Assembly (NCBI RefSeq): GCF_030284385.1
Contig: NZ_CP127221.1
Location: 1,984,001 to 2,048,000, forward strand
Origin: Altererythrobacter rubellus
GTDB taxonomy: Bacteria > Pseudomonadota > Alphaproteobacteria > Sphingomonadales > Sphingomonadaceae
DNA: 64,000 nt
Reading direction: 5' to 3'
Below the pieces are notes generated by a model. The model made no database searches. It had not been told where the DNA came from and was given only the letters and a program-made list of their open reading frames with translations. Of the stretch, positions 9,143 through 19,325 are shown piece by piece (positions within the stretch are counted from its first letter, which is position 1; every line of letters starts with the position of its first letter). Made by a program: the position numbers and the translations under genes.

Positions 9143-10434
9143 TTGCCGTCACTCCCGATACCGCGGGTAGCATGCGAGGTAGATGCAGCACGTTCCGCAG
9201 CGATATCTTTGGCTGTCTCTCCAACACGGATGACATCCATCATATCCGCGCCGCCAAAACTTTCGACCAGGTCGGCCAAGTCTTTCGCTGCATTTGGGCG
9301 TCCGCAATTCCATGCAGCATGCGCAGCATTGGCCAGCGATTGCGGCGCCTTGGCCATGGCTTGAATTTGCAACGAGATGTCTTTGGAAAGCTTCTGCAAA
9401 GCATCAGATTGCGCAATGCGCTCGCGATTGTCCTTGTCCTCAAGACCACTGACTTCGCCAACCGTAACCGATGGCTGGCGGATCATTCGCGCCCCACCCG
9501 CCTTCACCATTTCGCGGGTATTCGCAGCCTGGTGATCGTCGGTCGCTATGGGCAGCGGGATGAGGATGCCCGGACGGCCCACAGCGGTCAGCTCCGCGAT
9601 CGTCGAAGCCCCTGCGCGGCCGATGAACAAATGGCATTCCGCCAGCCGCGCTTCCATATCCTCGAAATAAGTGCCCAGCTCCGCCGGGATATCATGTGTG
9701 CGATAGCGCTCGCGAACACGGTCGAGGTCTTCTGCGCGGCATTGCTGTGTGACTTGCAGGCGTTGGCACAGGGCGGGCGGCAACATGGCCAGCCCATCAG
9801 GGACAACTTCGGACAGAATACGCGCGCCCTGACTGCCGCCAGTAACCAGCACTTTGAGAAGACCATCCTCAGTGAACGGCGGATAATCCTCATCACGCAG
9901 TGCAAGCACTTCGGGGCGGACGGGATTGCCGACCAGATGCACCTTGTCGATGTACTTGTGCTTCAGCCGTTCAATCTCTGTGAACGCGGTTGCAATCGCA
10001 TCAACGCGTCCGGCCAACATGCGGTTCACGCGGCCCAGAACCGCGTTTTGCTCGTGAAGCACGCTCGGAATGTCTGCGCTTGTCGCCGCTAGCATTGCCG
10101 GGGCCGCCGGATAGCCGCCAAAGCCAACCACAGCGGTCGGTTCAAAGCTCTCAAACAGGCGCAGCGCCATACGCCGCCCTTCCAGCAAAGCCTTCAGCCC
10201 ACCAAACCAGCGCAGGGGATTCTTGCCAAAACGCCCGGCTGGGATGACATGCGACGTCAGGAAATCCGGCTTGCCAGGGATTTCCGCGCCACGCTGATCG
10301 GTAATCAGCGCCACGTGATGGCCGCGCTGATCCAGTTCTGTCGCAAGGGCGAATGCCGGGATCAGGTGCCCTCCTGTCCCGCCCGCGGCCAGCACGAAAT
10401 GCCGGCTTGAGCCTGTGCGTACCGAGCCGCTCAT
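9139..10434 (-). CDS. murG: Undecaprenyl-PP-MurNAc-pentapeptide GlcNAc transferase MurG
   Basis: MurG is the GT28 glycosyltransferase on the inner face of the membrane that converts lipid I to lipid II. The N-terminal glycine loop '[16 protein letters not shown]', the second loop '[14 protein letters not shown]' and the UDP-GlcNAc site '[19 protein letters not shown]' are all seen. With 431 residues it is longer than E. coli MurG (355), mainly because of a C-terminal extension of about 70 residues ending '[11 protein letters not shown]'; the function of this tail is unknown. The ATG overlaps the ftsW stop (ATGA). The stop overlaps the GTG of murC. Confidence 0.97.
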   Translation of the reverse strand: MSGSVRTGSSRHFVLAAGGTGGHLIPAFALATELDQRGHHVALITDQRGAEIPGKPDFLTSHVIPAGRFGKNPLRWFGGLKALLEGRRMALRLFESFEPTAVVGFGGYPAAPAMLAATSADIPSVLHEQNAVLGRVNRMLAGRVDAIATAFTEIERLKHKYIDKVHLVGNPVRPEVLALRDEDYPPFTEDGLLKVLVTGGSQGARILSEVVPDGLAMLPPALCQRLQVTQQCRAEDLDRVRERYRTHDIPAELGTYFEDMEARLAECHLFIGRAGASTIAELTAVGRPGILIPLPIATDDHQAANTREMVKAGGARMIRQPSVTVGEVSGLEDKDNRERIAQSDALQKLSKDISLQIQAMAKAPQSLANAAHAAWNCGRPNAAKDLADLVESFGGADMMDVIRVGETAKDIAAERAASTSHATRGIGSDGK

Positions 10435-11657
10435 GCAGCCTCCTCCTTGCGTTCCATCATCGCCTTCAAACCACGAGTCTCCCGCTTCAGGAACGGATTG
10501 CGACGCGTGATAGCCAGCAATAGCCCAACTGTAAGGCACATGGCGATAGTTGATGATCCGCCATAGCTGATCAACGGCAAGGTCATACCTTTCGATGGGA
10601 AGAGCTGCAGATTGACCAGGATGTTGATGAAGGCCTGGCCACCAATTGCTGCGATCAGGCCCGCGCTGGCCAGCACAGTAAACAGGTTCTCCTCATCCAC
10701 CAGCCGCATAAGCAAACGCCACACGATTGCCAGGTAAAGCACAACTACCAGGGCGCAGGTGATAAGGCCGAACTCCTCCCCGATTACAGAGAAGATATAG
10801 TCCGTATGCGCTTCGGGCAGGTTCATCTTGCGCACGCCCAGCCACAATCCTGTGCCGGTCCAGCCGCCCGCCATCAGCGTTCGCTGCGCCAGATCAACCT
10901 GATCAAATGCCGTGCCTCCACCCAGGAACGCATCGATCCGGTGCCGCGCATTGTCATACAGGAAATAGGCCGCCGTCAGTCCGGCAATCCCGGTTCCAAC
11001 GATAATGCTCAAACGTTGCACGCTGATTCCCGACAGCAGCACCAGCACAAACCAGATGCCTGCAAACAACAGCGTCGCGCCCAAATTCGGCTGCATCATC
11101 AGCAACAAAGCGATAACGCCCATAATCACGCTAGCCATAGGTACAACCGGCAATTCGGGATCACGCAAGCGCAGGCTCAATATCCACGCAAGCAGAATTG
11201 CAAAACCGGGCTTGAGAAACTCTGACGGCTGAAGCGAAAAGCCCAGATCCAGCCAACGCTGCGCGCCATTGCGCTCAAACCCGAAAATGGGGACCAATGC
11301 GAGCAGAACCAGCGTTACCGATGCAAGCAAGATGCCTGCTTGACGAGCGCGTTCGCGGGTCAGCGTGGACACGCTGATCATCGCGACCAGACCCAGAAAT
11401 TGCCAAACAATATGCTGCTTCAGAAAGTAGAATTCGCTCAATTGCACTTCGCTGGTGGAAAGTCGCGAGGCGCTGGCGGGCGATGCTGACGCAACGGCAG
11501 CAGTACCGAATAACATCAGTATCAGGATCAGTGTCAGCAAAACCTTGTCGATCTCGCGCCACCAGATGCGCAATTGATCGCGCCAGTTAAGCTTCAAATG
11601 CGCGCCGCCTGATGCAGCGCCGCCTTGGCGCGGAATATAGGGTTTGACGGTGCTCAT
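10431..11657 (-). CDS. ftsW: Septal peptidoglycan polymerase FtsW (SEDS family)
   Basis: FtsW is the SEDS glycosyltransferase that works with the class b PBP FtsI to build septal peptidoglycan. The sequence is dominated by about ten hydrophobic helices and has the SEDS blocks 'FGFERNGAQRWLDLGFSLQPSEFLKP' (cut here for clarity: the NGAQRWL and QPSE motifs), 'HTDYIFSVIGEEFG' and 'KGMTLPLISYGGSS'. The protein is 408 residues with a basic cytoplasmic tail. It overlaps murD upstream and murG downstream with ATGA junctions. Confidence 0.97.
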   Translation of the reverse strand: MSTVKPYIPRQGGAASGGAHLKLNWRDQLRIWWREIDKVLLTLILILMLFGTAAVASASPASASRLSTSEVQLSEFYFLKQHIVWQFLGLVAMISVSTLTRERARQAGILLASVTLVLLALVPIFGFERNGAQRWLDLGFSLQPSEFLKPGFAILLAWILSLRLRDPELPVVPMASVIMGVIALLLMMQPNLGATLLFAGIWFVLVLLSGISVQRLSIIVGTGIAGLTAAYFLYDNARHRIDAFLGGGTAFDQVDLAQRTLMAGGWTGTGLWLGVRKMNLPEAHTDYIFSVIGEEFGLITCALVVVLYLAIVWRLLMRLVDEENLFTVLASAGLIAAIGGQAFINILVNLQLFPSKGMTLPLISYGGSSTIAMCLTVGLLLAITRRNPFLKRETRGLKAMMERKEEAA

Positions 11658-12997
11658 TCAGCGTCCCCGGCCTGCAAGGCGGACCGAATCTCTTCACTTG
11701 CATCTGTCAGCGCCGCGACAACTTGGCGGAAAGCCGCGCCGCGTGCTTCATAGTCGCGGAACTGATCGAAGCTGGCGCAGGCTGGCGAAAGCAGAATAAC
11801 GTCCCCCTCGCGCGCCGATGCCTTGGCGCGGCAGACCGCATCCTGAAGCATTTCTGCGCGTTCAACGTGGACATGCGGCTCAAGCAATTCGGCAAATCGC
11901 GGGCCGGCCTCCCCAATGGTGTAGGCGGCGGCGATGTTGCCGAGATGCTGCTCGCTTGGGCCAAGCCCGTCTTCCTTGGGCAGTCCGCCGACGATCCAGT
12001 GAATGCGCGGGCGGCCGTTCTCGGGTGGGTAAGCCGCCAGCGCGGGGGCGGTACTGTCCGGATTGGTTGCCTTGCTGTCGTTAATATAGAGCACGCCCTC
12101 GTGGCGGGTAACGAGCTCCATGCGATGCGGAAGGCCACGAAAGCTCTTCAACCCTTCATTGATCTTCTCGACTGTCAGGCCAAGCCAAGCGCAGACCGCC
12201 ATCGCGGCACCAGCGTTTTCGGCGTTGTGCGGCCCTTGAAGAGAGGGCCATTCAGCCTGAGCAGTTTCATCAGCTGAAACGATACCGTTAAACCCAGCCT
12301 CACCTAGTCGGACCAAACCTGCCTCGAAAGCTTGCCAATTGAGCAATGCATAGCTCTGATCGCCTTGCATCTCAAAAAGCCGCGCCTTGCTCGCTGCATA
12401 TTTCTCGAAGCTACCATCATAGCGATCCAGATGGTCGGGCGTGATGTTGAGGATCACTGCCACGTCACAATCGAGCGAGTACGTCAGGTCGATCTGGTAA
12501 CTCGACAACTCCAGCACATAGACCCCGCCTACTGGGAGCGGATCCTGCGCCAGGATCGGTAGTCCGATATTGCCGCCCATCGTGGTCCGCACCCCGGCTG
12601 TTTTCAGGATATGGTGCACCAGCGCGGTGGTGGTTGATTTGCCGTTGGTGCCGGTAATCCCGACAACCTTGTGCGGCGGCAATTCAGCTCGTGCGAGCGC
12701 GAACAGCTCAATATCGCCGATCACCGGCACACCGAATTTCTCGGCATGCGGCTTGATCGGATGCGTGTTGAGCGGAACACCGGGAGAGACGACCACCCCA
12801 TCGAAACCGGTCAGGTCCATCTCGAGCGGATCGGCGAGCTCACAGCGTCCCTCGAAAGGTTTGCGCGCCACATCCTGCCGGTCCCACGCGACAACGCGCG
12901 CACCGCTCGCCAACAAGGTCTCGACCGTCGCTGCGCCAGAGCGCGCGAGGCCAAGCACCGCGTAGGTTTTTCCAGAAAAGGCCTTCGCGGTGATCAT
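11654..12997 (-). CDS. murD: UDP-N-acetylmuramoylalanine--D-glutamate ligase MurD
   Basis: MurD adds D-glutamate to UDP-MurNAc-L-Ala. The N-terminal UDP-binding region 'AVLGLARSGAATVETLLASG', the P-loop GTNGKSTT (residues 116-123), and the central 'LNITPDHLDRY' and 'INDSKATNPDST' motifs identify it among the Mur ligases. The protein has 447 residues, the family norm. Only 7 bp separate it from mraY, and its stop overlaps the ftsW start. Confidence 0.97.
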   Translation of the reverse strand: MITAKAFSGKTYAVLGLARSGAATVETLLASGARVVAWDRQDVARKPFEGRCELADPLEMDLTGFDGVVVSPGVPLNTHPIKPHAEKFGVPVIGDIELFALARAELPPHKVVGITGTNGKSTTTALVHHILKTAGVRTTMGGNIGLPILAQDPLPVGGVYVLELSSYQIDLTYSLDCDVAVILNITPDHLDRYDGSFEKYAASKARLFEMQGDQSYALLNWQAFEAGLVRLGEAGFNGIVSADETAQAEWPSLQGPHNAENAGAAMAVCAWLGLTVEKINEGLKSFRGLPHRMELVTRHEGVLYINDSKATNPDSTAPALAAYPPENGRPRIHWIVGGLPKEDGLGPSEQHLGNIAAAYTIGEAGPRFAELLEPHVHVERAEMLQDAVCRAKASAREGDVILLSPACASFDQFRDYEARGAAFRQVVAALTDASEEIRSALQAGDAE

Positions 12998-13004
12998 GCG
13001 TTCA

Positions 13005-14075
13005 TCACCTCACCTTCAGCGTGGCGAGACCCGACATCGCCAGCACGATGGCGATGATCCAGAAGCGGATCACGACCTTGCTTTCGCTCCAGCCCAACTG
13101 TTCGAAATGGTGATGGATCGGCGCCATTCGGAATACGCGTTTGCCGGTCCGCTTGAACCAGAACACCTGAATGATAACGCTGGCGGTTTCGACCACGAAC
13201 AAGCCGCCCACGATCAGCAGCACGATCTCGTGATGGCTCGCGACTGCAATCGCACCCAGCGCACCGCCAAGAGCAAGCGACCCCGTGTCGCCCATGAACA
13301 CGGCGGCAGGCGGCGCATTGAACCACAGAAAGGCAAGCCCTGCCCCCATTATTGCCGCGCAGAAGATCGCAAGTTCACCCGCACCCTCGACATAGGGAAT
13401 GCCGAGGTATTCGGAATAGTCGACGCGGCCCACAAGATAGGCAATTATAGCGAATGTTCCCGCAGCGATGATTACCGGCATGATCGCGAGGCCATCCAGC
13501 CCGTCAGTCAGGTTCACGGCATTGCCGAAGCCGACGATCAGAGTGGCGGCAAGGACGAAATAGAACGGCCCAAGCGGGATCGAAACGCCGCTGAAGAACG
13601 GTACATAGAGATTGGTGCTGACCTGGCTGACGATGATGTAGCTCGCGATCCCAGCGACTATAAACTCCAGCAGCAAGCGCACCTTGCCCGAAACGCCGCG
13701 GTGGCTCGCCTTGGTAACCTTGTCGTAATCGTCGAGAAAACCGATCAGGCCGAAGCCAATTGTCACCGCCAAACACGCCCAAACCAGCGGGTTGGTTATG
13801 TCCATCCACAGCAGCAAGGAGAAGCTGAGCGAGACAAGGATCATCAGCCCGCCCATCGTCGGCGTGCCGACTTTCGCCAGATGGCTTTGAGGGCCGTCAG
13901 CCCGGATCGGCTGCCCCTTGCCCTGCCTTACGCGAAGCAAGTTGATAAAGCGCGGCCCGATCAACAGGCCGAAGAACAGCGCTGTGATCAACGTCGCGCC
14001 CGCACGAAACGTCTGGTAACGGATAAGGTTCAATACACCTTCGAAACCCAGCCATTCGGCGATCAGGTAGAGCAT
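13005..14075 (-). CDS. mraY: Phospho-MurNAc-pentapeptide transferase MraY
   Basis: MraY transfers phospho-MurNAc-pentapeptide to undecaprenyl phosphate to make lipid I. It is a ten-helix inner-membrane protein. The diagnostic blocks are present: '[13 protein letters not shown]', the aspartate-rich 'GFLDDYDKV', '[13 protein letters not shown]', '[12 protein letters not shown]', and the C-terminal 'PIHHHFE' histidine motif. The 356-residue length is usual. It lies 9 bp after murF and 7 bp before murD, two of the few non-overlapping junctions of the cluster. Confidence 0.98.
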   Translation of the reverse strand: MLYLIAEWLGFEGVLNLIRYQTFRAGATLITALFFGLLIGPRFINLLRVRQGKGQPIRADGPQSHLAKVGTPTMGGLMILVSLSFSLLLWMDITNPLVWACLAVTIGFGLIGFLDDYDKVTKASHRGVSGKVRLLLEFIVAGIASYIIVSQVSTNLYVPFFSGVSIPLGPFYFVLAATLIVGFGNAVNLTDGLDGLAIMPVIIAAGTFAIIAYLVGRVDYSEYLGIPYVEGAGELAIFCAAIMGAGLAFLWFNAPPAAVFMGDTGSLALGGALGAIAVASHHEIVLLIVGGLFVVETASVIIQVFWFKRTGKRVFRMAPIHHHFEQLGWSESKVVIRFWIIAIVLAMSGLATLKVR

Positions 14076-14084
14076 TTATTGTTC

Positions 14085-15563
14085 CTAGGTCTTGGACTGG
14101 GCGAGCGCCCCGCCAATCCCGGTAAAGTGTGACACCAGCGCACCAAGTCCGACTGAATTAGAGCCTTTGATCAGGATCGCATCTCCTTGCGTTATCCCGA
14201 ATTCATTCAGCGCCGCAATCGCCTCGGCAGGGTTATCGCAATGCGTGAAACCATGGGTAATGCCAAGCGAGGCGCCGGCGAGTTTCCCCAACTCCGCAGC
14301 GAGGGCGCGCATCTCGTCGCCAACCAGCACCGCATAATCCACTTTCGCCTCGGAAAGAGGCTCGGTCAGCTGCGCATGGAACTTGTCACTGAAATCGCCC
14401 AATTCCTTCATGCTGCCCAGCACGGCCACGCGGCGGGTTGCCGGCGTTTGACCTAGCGCTTTCAAGGTGGCCCGCATCGATGCCGGATTGGCGTTGTAGC
14501 TTTCATCAATCATCAGAGCCTTGCCGCCCGGAACCGCGATATGATGGCGCGCACCGCGCCCTTTGAGCCCGCCCATTTCAGCAAGCGCCAAGCCCGCTGC
14601 ACCCAAGTCTCCGCCCGCTGCATTCACAGCCGCCATGACACCGAGCGAATTGGCGATCCAGTGCTCACCTGGCTCTGCAACGGAATAGCATACACGGGTA
14701 TCACCCAGATCGGCCGTCACCAGCGAACCGCCATTGGCGCTGGGAATGGCATCGAGCAAACGAACATCTGCGTCTTTGGCCGCACCGAAAGTGACAACCT
14801 TTGCGCCGAATTTCTCAGCCACTGAGCGCATCTGTTGGCAATAGGGACTGTCGGCGGGGATCACCGCTGTGCCGCCTGGCATCAGGCCGGAGAAAATCGA
14901 GGCTTTCTCCTCGGCAATGGCTTCTATGCTGCCAAGATTCTCTATGTGAGCTGGAGCGATAGTGGTGATCAGCGCGACATGCGGGCGAACGTGCTCTGCC
15001 AGAGGTGCGATTTCTCCAGCGTGGTTCATTCCCATTTCGAACACGCCGAACTTGCTGCGCGCAGGCATACGAGCGAGCGTCAACGGCACCCCGACATGGT
15101 TGTTATAGCTGCGAATGCTGCGATGCGCGCTACCGCGACTTGCGCGGTCGAGCGACAGGAAGATTGCCTCTTTCATGCCAGTCTTGCCGACTGATCCGGT
15201 GATGCCGATGCGCACGGCTTCGCTGCGTTCGCGGGCGGCATGGGCTAGCGCGTGAAGCGCCGCTGTCGTGTCCTCAACGAGCACATGCGGGTACTCCACT
15301 GGACGATCGACGATCGCCGCAACTGCACCATTGGCAAAAGCTTGCGGCAGAAATTTGTGCCCGTCCATCGCGTCGCCCTTGAGTGCAATGAACAGATAGC
15401 CGCGCTTAACATCGCGGCTATCCATTTCGACGCCCGAAGCCTGAAATTCATGGCTGGCGGTGCCACCAGTCGCAACTGCAATCTCTGCCGCGCTCCACAG
15501 CGCCATGGGTAGCGCATCGCGTTGTGCGATGGGCCAATTGCGCAGGGCTCGAAGTGCACTCAT
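14085..15563 (-). CDS. murF: UDP-MurNAc-tripeptide--D-Ala-D-Ala ligase MurF
   Basis: MurF adds the D-Ala-D-Ala dipeptide made by Ddl to the UDP-MurNAc-tripeptide. The P-loop reads 'ITGSVGKTGMKEA', a MurF-type variant, followed by 'SYNNHVGVPLTLARMP' and 'IDESYNANPASMRATLKAL', both specific to MurF. The protein has 492 residues, somewhat longer than E. coli MurF (452). The ATG at 15563 overlaps the murE stop (ATGA); an upstream in-frame start lies inside murE and is less likely. Confidence 0.97.
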   Translation of the reverse strand: MSALRALRNWPIAQRDALPMALWSAAEIAVATGGTASHEFQASGVEMDSRDVKRGYLFIALKGDAMDGHKFLPQAFANGAVAAIVDRPVEYPHVLVEDTTAALHALAHAARERSEAVRIGITGSVGKTGMKEAIFLSLDRASRGSAHRSIRSYNNHVGVPLTLARMPARSKFGVFEMGMNHAGEIAPLAEHVRPHVALITTIAPAHIENLGSIEAIAEEKASIFSGLMPGGTAVIPADSPYCQQMRSVAEKFGAKVVTFGAAKDADVRLLDAIPSANGGSLVTADLGDTRVCYSVAEPGEHWIANSLGVMAAVNAAGGDLGAAGLALAEMGGLKGRGARHHIAVPGGKALMIDESYNANPASMRATLKALGQTPATRRVAVLGSMKELGDFSDKFHAQLTEPLSEAKVDYAVLVGDEMRALAAELGKLAGASLGITHGFTHCDNPAEAIAALNEFGITQGDAILIKGSNSVGLGALVSHFTGIGGALAQSKT

Positions 15564-17032
15564 GCTCGCGCCTCCGCAGCAGCACATTCTCGCGCTACCT
15601 GCACATCGTCAAACGGCAATACCCGCATGTTTTCTCCTGACCCGATTATTTGCCCTTGTTCATGACCCTTGCCAGCAACAAGGACGATATCTTCAGCGTT
15701 TGCCTGACGGATCGCTTCAGCGATCGCGTCACGTCGATCCGCGACTTCGTGAGCATCCGGCGCGCCGGCCAGCACTGCTGCGCGGATAGTGGCAGGATCC
15801 TCACCGCGTGGATTGTCATCCGTGACGATCACTAGCTCGCTGCCCTTTGCAGCGGCTGCGCCCATTGCAGCGCGTTTTCCCTGGTCGCGGTCACCACCTG
15901 CGCCGAACACAGTGATAAGCTTGCCTTCAACATGCGGACGCAGCGCTGCAATCGCCGCTTCCAGCGCGTCTGGCGTATGAGCATAGTCGACATATACCGG
16001 CGCGCCTTGTGCGGTGATGACTGCACGTTCAAGCCGACCACGAACCGGTTGCAAGCGGCCTGCGGCATCGAAAACCTGGGATGGTGATGCGCCCGTCGCG
16101 ATTGCTAACGCGCAAGCTGTCAGCGCATTGGCCGCCTGATAGGCTCCAATCAGCGGGAGCTTGATTGTGCAGGATACGCCTTCATGCTCGATTTCGAGCA
16201 TTTGTCCCAATTGCGTTGGCGTGCGCTCTTTCAAGGTAATGAATCCACCTCTCGGACCCACCGTCAGGACTTTTAGGCCTCGCGCTTCTGCATGCTCGAT
16301 AGGCCTGGCGGTCCATTTGCTATCGCCATCGCCGTGCCAAACAATTGCAGCTGCACCCGGTTCAAGCACTTCATCGAACAGGCGCATCTTGGCCTCGAAA
16401 TAGGCTTCCATGGAGCCGTGATAGTCGAGGTGATCGCGGCTGAAATTGGTGAAAGCCCCAGCAGTTACCGGCACACCTTCGTTGCGAAACTGGTCCAACC
16501 CATGGCTGGACGCTTCGTAAGCGACATGAGTCACACCTTCGCGCGCGAGCCCACTCATATTGCTGAGAAACGAGACGATATCGGGCGTTGTCAGACCGGT
16601 GGAAACGCTTTCATCCGGTGTTGTCACACCCAGCGTTCCGATACTCGCCGCCCGCTCTCCGCACATACGCCAGATCTGGCGGGTCATTTCAACGCAGGAT
16701 GTCTTGCCGTTCGTGCCGGTCACCGCGACAATGTGCCCAGGGACAGGCGTGAAGAATGCTGCCGCCAGATGGGCAAAGGCACGGCGCGGTTCCGGGTCGG
16801 CAATGTGCACCGCGCCCGAAACGCGCGCTTCGGGTCGCGCAACAACTGCCACGGCACCCGCTTCAACAGCCGCAGGAATGAAATCCTCCCCGTTGAATTT
16901 TGCACCCTGGAAGGCACCGAAAACCGTGCCGGGAGCCACCTTTCGATTGTCAATCGCGAAGCCGGTGACCTGTGTCTGCTCGCCTTCTGTCAGCGCGATG
17001 CCTGCCGCCTGTGCCAGCGCCCCCAACTTCAT
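15560..17032 (-). CDS. murE: UDP-MurNAc-L-Ala-D-Glu--meso-diaminopimelate ligase MurE
   Basis: MurE adds the third residue of the stem peptide. The P-loop GTNGKTS is at residues 106-112, and the DNPR motif at 406-409 (within 'TDDNPRGEDP') is the known signature of the meso-diaminopimelate-specific enzyme, so this organism should have a DAP-type wall. The protein has 490 residues from the ATG in TGATG, which overlaps the ftsI stop. A GTG one codon earlier (17035) is the alternative start. Its stop overlaps murF. Confidence 0.97.
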   Translation of the reverse strand: MKLGALAQAAGIALTEGEQTQVTGFAIDNRKVAPGTVFGAFQGAKFNGEDFIPAAVEAGAVAVVARPEARVSGAVHIADPEPRRAFAHLAAAFFTPVPGHIVAVTGTNGKTSCVEMTRQIWRMCGERAASIGTLGVTTPDESVSTGLTTPDIVSFLSNMSGLAREGVTHVAYEASSHGLDQFRNEGVPVTAGAFTNFSRDHLDYHGSMEAYFEAKMRLFDEVLEPGAAAIVWHGDGDSKWTARPIEHAEARGLKVLTVGPRGGFITLKERTPTQLGQMLEIEHEGVSCTIKLPLIGAYQAANALTACALAIATGASPSQVFDAAGRLQPVRGRLERAVITAQGAPVYVDYAHTPDALEAAIAALRPHVEGKLITVFGAGGDRDQGKRAAMGAAAAKGSELVIVTDDNPRGEDPATIRAAVLAGAPDAHEVADRRDAIAEAIRQANAEDIVLVAGKGHEQGQIIGSGENMRVLPFDDVQVARECAAAEARA

Positions 17033-18786
17033 CACTTCTTCTCCGGCACAAGGCGATCTATGTCAGACAGATCGACATCGCGGGTGTTGTCTGGGCGCAC
17101 ACCCAACAGCGGTCCGATGCGCGGAACGAGGCGCCCGACGATCGGCGCCGCGGTCCAACCGGCTGTCCGTTGAAAGGAGCTGGCGACTGTGCCGCGCGGC
17201 TCATCAAGCATGGCCACCACAACGTAGCGCGGACGATCCATCGGAAAGGCCGAGGCAAATGTCGAGATGAGCGCATTCTGGCGATATCCGCCGCGCGTCG
17301 GCTTTTCAGCAGAGCCGGTCTTGCCGCCTACGCGGTAACCCTGTGCATCGGCAAACCGGCCGGTGCCGTAAAGTGCGGTCATACGCAGCAGCTGACGCAT
17401 CTGAGCGGAGGTTGATGCCTTGAACACCCGGCGGCCGCGCGGCACATCTTGCGGCGCAAGTTTGTGCAAGGTCGCAGGACGCCAAATGCCACCATTGACC
17501 ATTGCCGCATATGCGCTCGCCAAATGCAGAGGTGTAACCGACACACCGTGACCGAACCCGACGTTCATCGTTTTCAGCCGTCCCCAGCGCGATTCCTGCC
17601 AGATCGGGTGGCCCCGCGCTGGCAATTCGATATAGGGCCGCTCGCTCATGCCGAGATCGGTCAGTGTGCGGCGAAGGCGCTCTTCACCCAACTGATCAGC
17701 AATCCGGACCGTAACGGTATTGGATGAATACATCATCGCTTCGGCTACGTTCAGCGTATCGCCGTGATCTTTGGAATCGGTGAAAGTCTTGCGCCCGACT
17801 TCTGCCGGTGTTGCGTCCCAGCGAGTGCCAAGATCGCGCACGATACCTGCATCGATTGCAGCAGCGAAAGTGATCGGTTTGAATGTCGAGCCCAGCTCGT
17901 ACACCTGATTGGTGACACGGTTGAAGACCGGAGCATTCTTTCCCTGCGCCGCTGCTTCCTCCGACTGCATCAGATCGCTTTGTGTAACAGCGTTCGGATC
18001 AAAGTCAGGCAGGGACGCCATCGCCACGATCTCGCCGGTATCAACGTCCAATACCACGCCAGCCGCGCCAAGCGCATTCACGGCCAACATGCCGCGGCGC
18101 AGTTCGTCCTCCAATGCGCCTTGCACGCGAATATCGAGAGATAACGGCACAGAATCGCCGCGCAACACCGGATCGGCAAGCCGCTCATGCAACACTTGCT
18201 CCATGCCGATCTTGCCCTGTCCGTCAGCGTCAATGTAGCCTAGAACATGTGCCGCCAGCTGGCCTTGCGGATAATGGCGATCATTCTCGCGCGGCATTTC
18301 GAGCGCGAGTTCGCCGATGGCCTGAACTTTGTTCGCGTCTTCGGGAAGTACGCGGCGGCGCAGATAGCCGGATTTGCCGGACGCCAACCGTTCAGCCACA
18401 TCAATTTCGTCGATCTCAGGGAAGATCGCCTTGAGACTTGCGGCGACTTCTTGCGGAGATTTCACAAGCGGTGAGCCCCCCTCACTCATCGCCTTTGGAT
18501 TGAACCATAGAGCATAGGCCGGAAAAGCGCGCGCCAAAGGCACGCCGTTGCGATCAGTGATCTCGCCACGCGGCGGAAGCAGCGCTTCCTCCAAGGACGT
18601 GCGCACCGGGCCGTGATCGGCCAGGCCCAGATAGGCGATACGCATCAGCGCAGCAGCCGCGACCAGCGCGAACATGATCGCGATCCACAGCACACGCCAG
18701 CGCGCCTGGAAAAGCGATTGTTGGCGAAGATTTACTAGGTGGGCCCTGCCGCTTCCGAATGCTGCACTGGCCGAAAGTGCGTTCAT
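17032..18786 (-). CDS. ftsI: Septal transpeptidase FtsI (penicillin-binding protein 3)
   Basis: FtsI is the class b PBP that crosslinks septal peptidoglycan beside FtsW. It has a short cytoplasmic segment, one membrane anchor at about residues 31-54, a pedestal region starting 'PPRGEITDRNGVPLA', and a transpeptidase domain with all three active-site motifs: STFK at 300-303 (nucleophile Ser300), SSN at 354-356 and KTG at 489-491. Its 584 residues are typical. Start and stop both overlap neighbours (ftsL and murE). Confidence 0.98.
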   Translation of the reverse strand: MNALSASAAFGSGRAHLVNLRQQSLFQARWRVLWIAIMFALVAAAALMRIAYLGLADHGPVRTSLEEALLPPRGEITDRNGVPLARAFPAYALWFNPKAMSEGGSPLVKSPQEVAASLKAIFPEIDEIDVAERLASGKSGYLRRRVLPEDANKVQAIGELALEMPRENDRHYPQGQLAAHVLGYIDADGQGKIGMEQVLHERLADPVLRGDSVPLSLDIRVQGALEDELRRGMLAVNALGAAGVVLDVDTGEIVAMASLPDFDPNAVTQSDLMQSEEAAAQGKNAPVFNRVTNQVYELGSTFKPITFAAAIDAGIVRDLGTRWDATPAEVGRKTFTDSKDHGDTLNVAEAMMYSSNTVTVRIADQLGEERLRRTLTDLGMSERPYIELPARGHPIWQESRWGRLKTMNVGFGHGVSVTPLHLASAYAAMVNGGIWRPATLHKLAPQDVPRGRRVFKASTSAQMRQLLRMTALYGTGRFADAQGYRVGGKTGSAEKPTRGGYRQNALISTFASAFPMDRPRYVVVAMLDEPRGTVASSFQRTAGWTAAPIVGRLVPRIGPLLGVRPDNTRDVDLSDIDRLVPEKK

Positions 18787-19325
18787 TCAGCAGCCTCGGC
18801 GCTCAGGAAAGTGCGCGCTTGCGCAGGCCGGATTGGTGAGGCTTCGGCGACGAACTCGCCCAATGCTTCTGCAAATGTAGTCGCTGCATCGGGTGTGTTG
18901 ACCGCCGCCAGTGTAACCGGCTTGCCGGATACCGGTGAAACCATAGCGCGCGGCTGGGTAGCGCCCGAACCCTCGAGTGGGATCTGTGCCACAGCAACCC
19001 TGATCGGGCTGGGCGCAGTTGGTGCACGGTCTCCACCGTAGGCCGCCAATTGACGCTCGTTTTCAATGTATTGATCGGGGCGCGCAGCCTGCAGCCCGAA
19101 CTCGACAGCGTTCCAGTTAGACAACTGGCGCTGATTGGCACGCGCCTGGAATTCGGTTTCCAGCATCATGGTCTCGCGCTCAAGCCGGATCAGCTCGCGC
19201 TCCGCCAGCAGCACTTCGCTTTTCACAGAGTGAACCTGAAAACTCAGTGCAACGAACAATCCCACGACCGCGGCCAATACAACCGCCCATCCGACTTGAC
19301 GCAAACGAGAACCAGCGAGTGTCAT
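18783..19325 (-). CDS. ftsL: FtsL-like division protein
   Basis: This 180-residue bitopic protein has a short basic N-terminus, one transmembrane helix at about residues 11-29 and then a helical, heptad-like stretch ('[27 protein letters not shown]'-type, residues 34-70), the architecture of FtsL, the partner of FtsB and FtsQ. FtsL diverges strongly in sequence, so the name rests mainly on position between rsmH and ftsI and on topology. It is longer than E. coli FtsL (121 residues) because of an Ala/Pro/Thr-rich C-terminal extension of about 80 residues with no recognised domain. ATGA overlaps couple it to rsmH and ftsI. Confidence 0.85.
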   Translation of the reverse strand: MTLAGSRLRQVGWAVVLAAVVGLFVALSFQVHSVKSEVLLAERELIRLERETMMLETEFQARANQRQLSNWNAVEFGLQAARPDQYIENERQLAAYGGDRAPTAPSPIRVAVAQIPLEGSGATQPRAMVSPVSGKPVTLAAVNTPDAATTFAEALGEFVAEASPIRPAQARTFLSAEAAE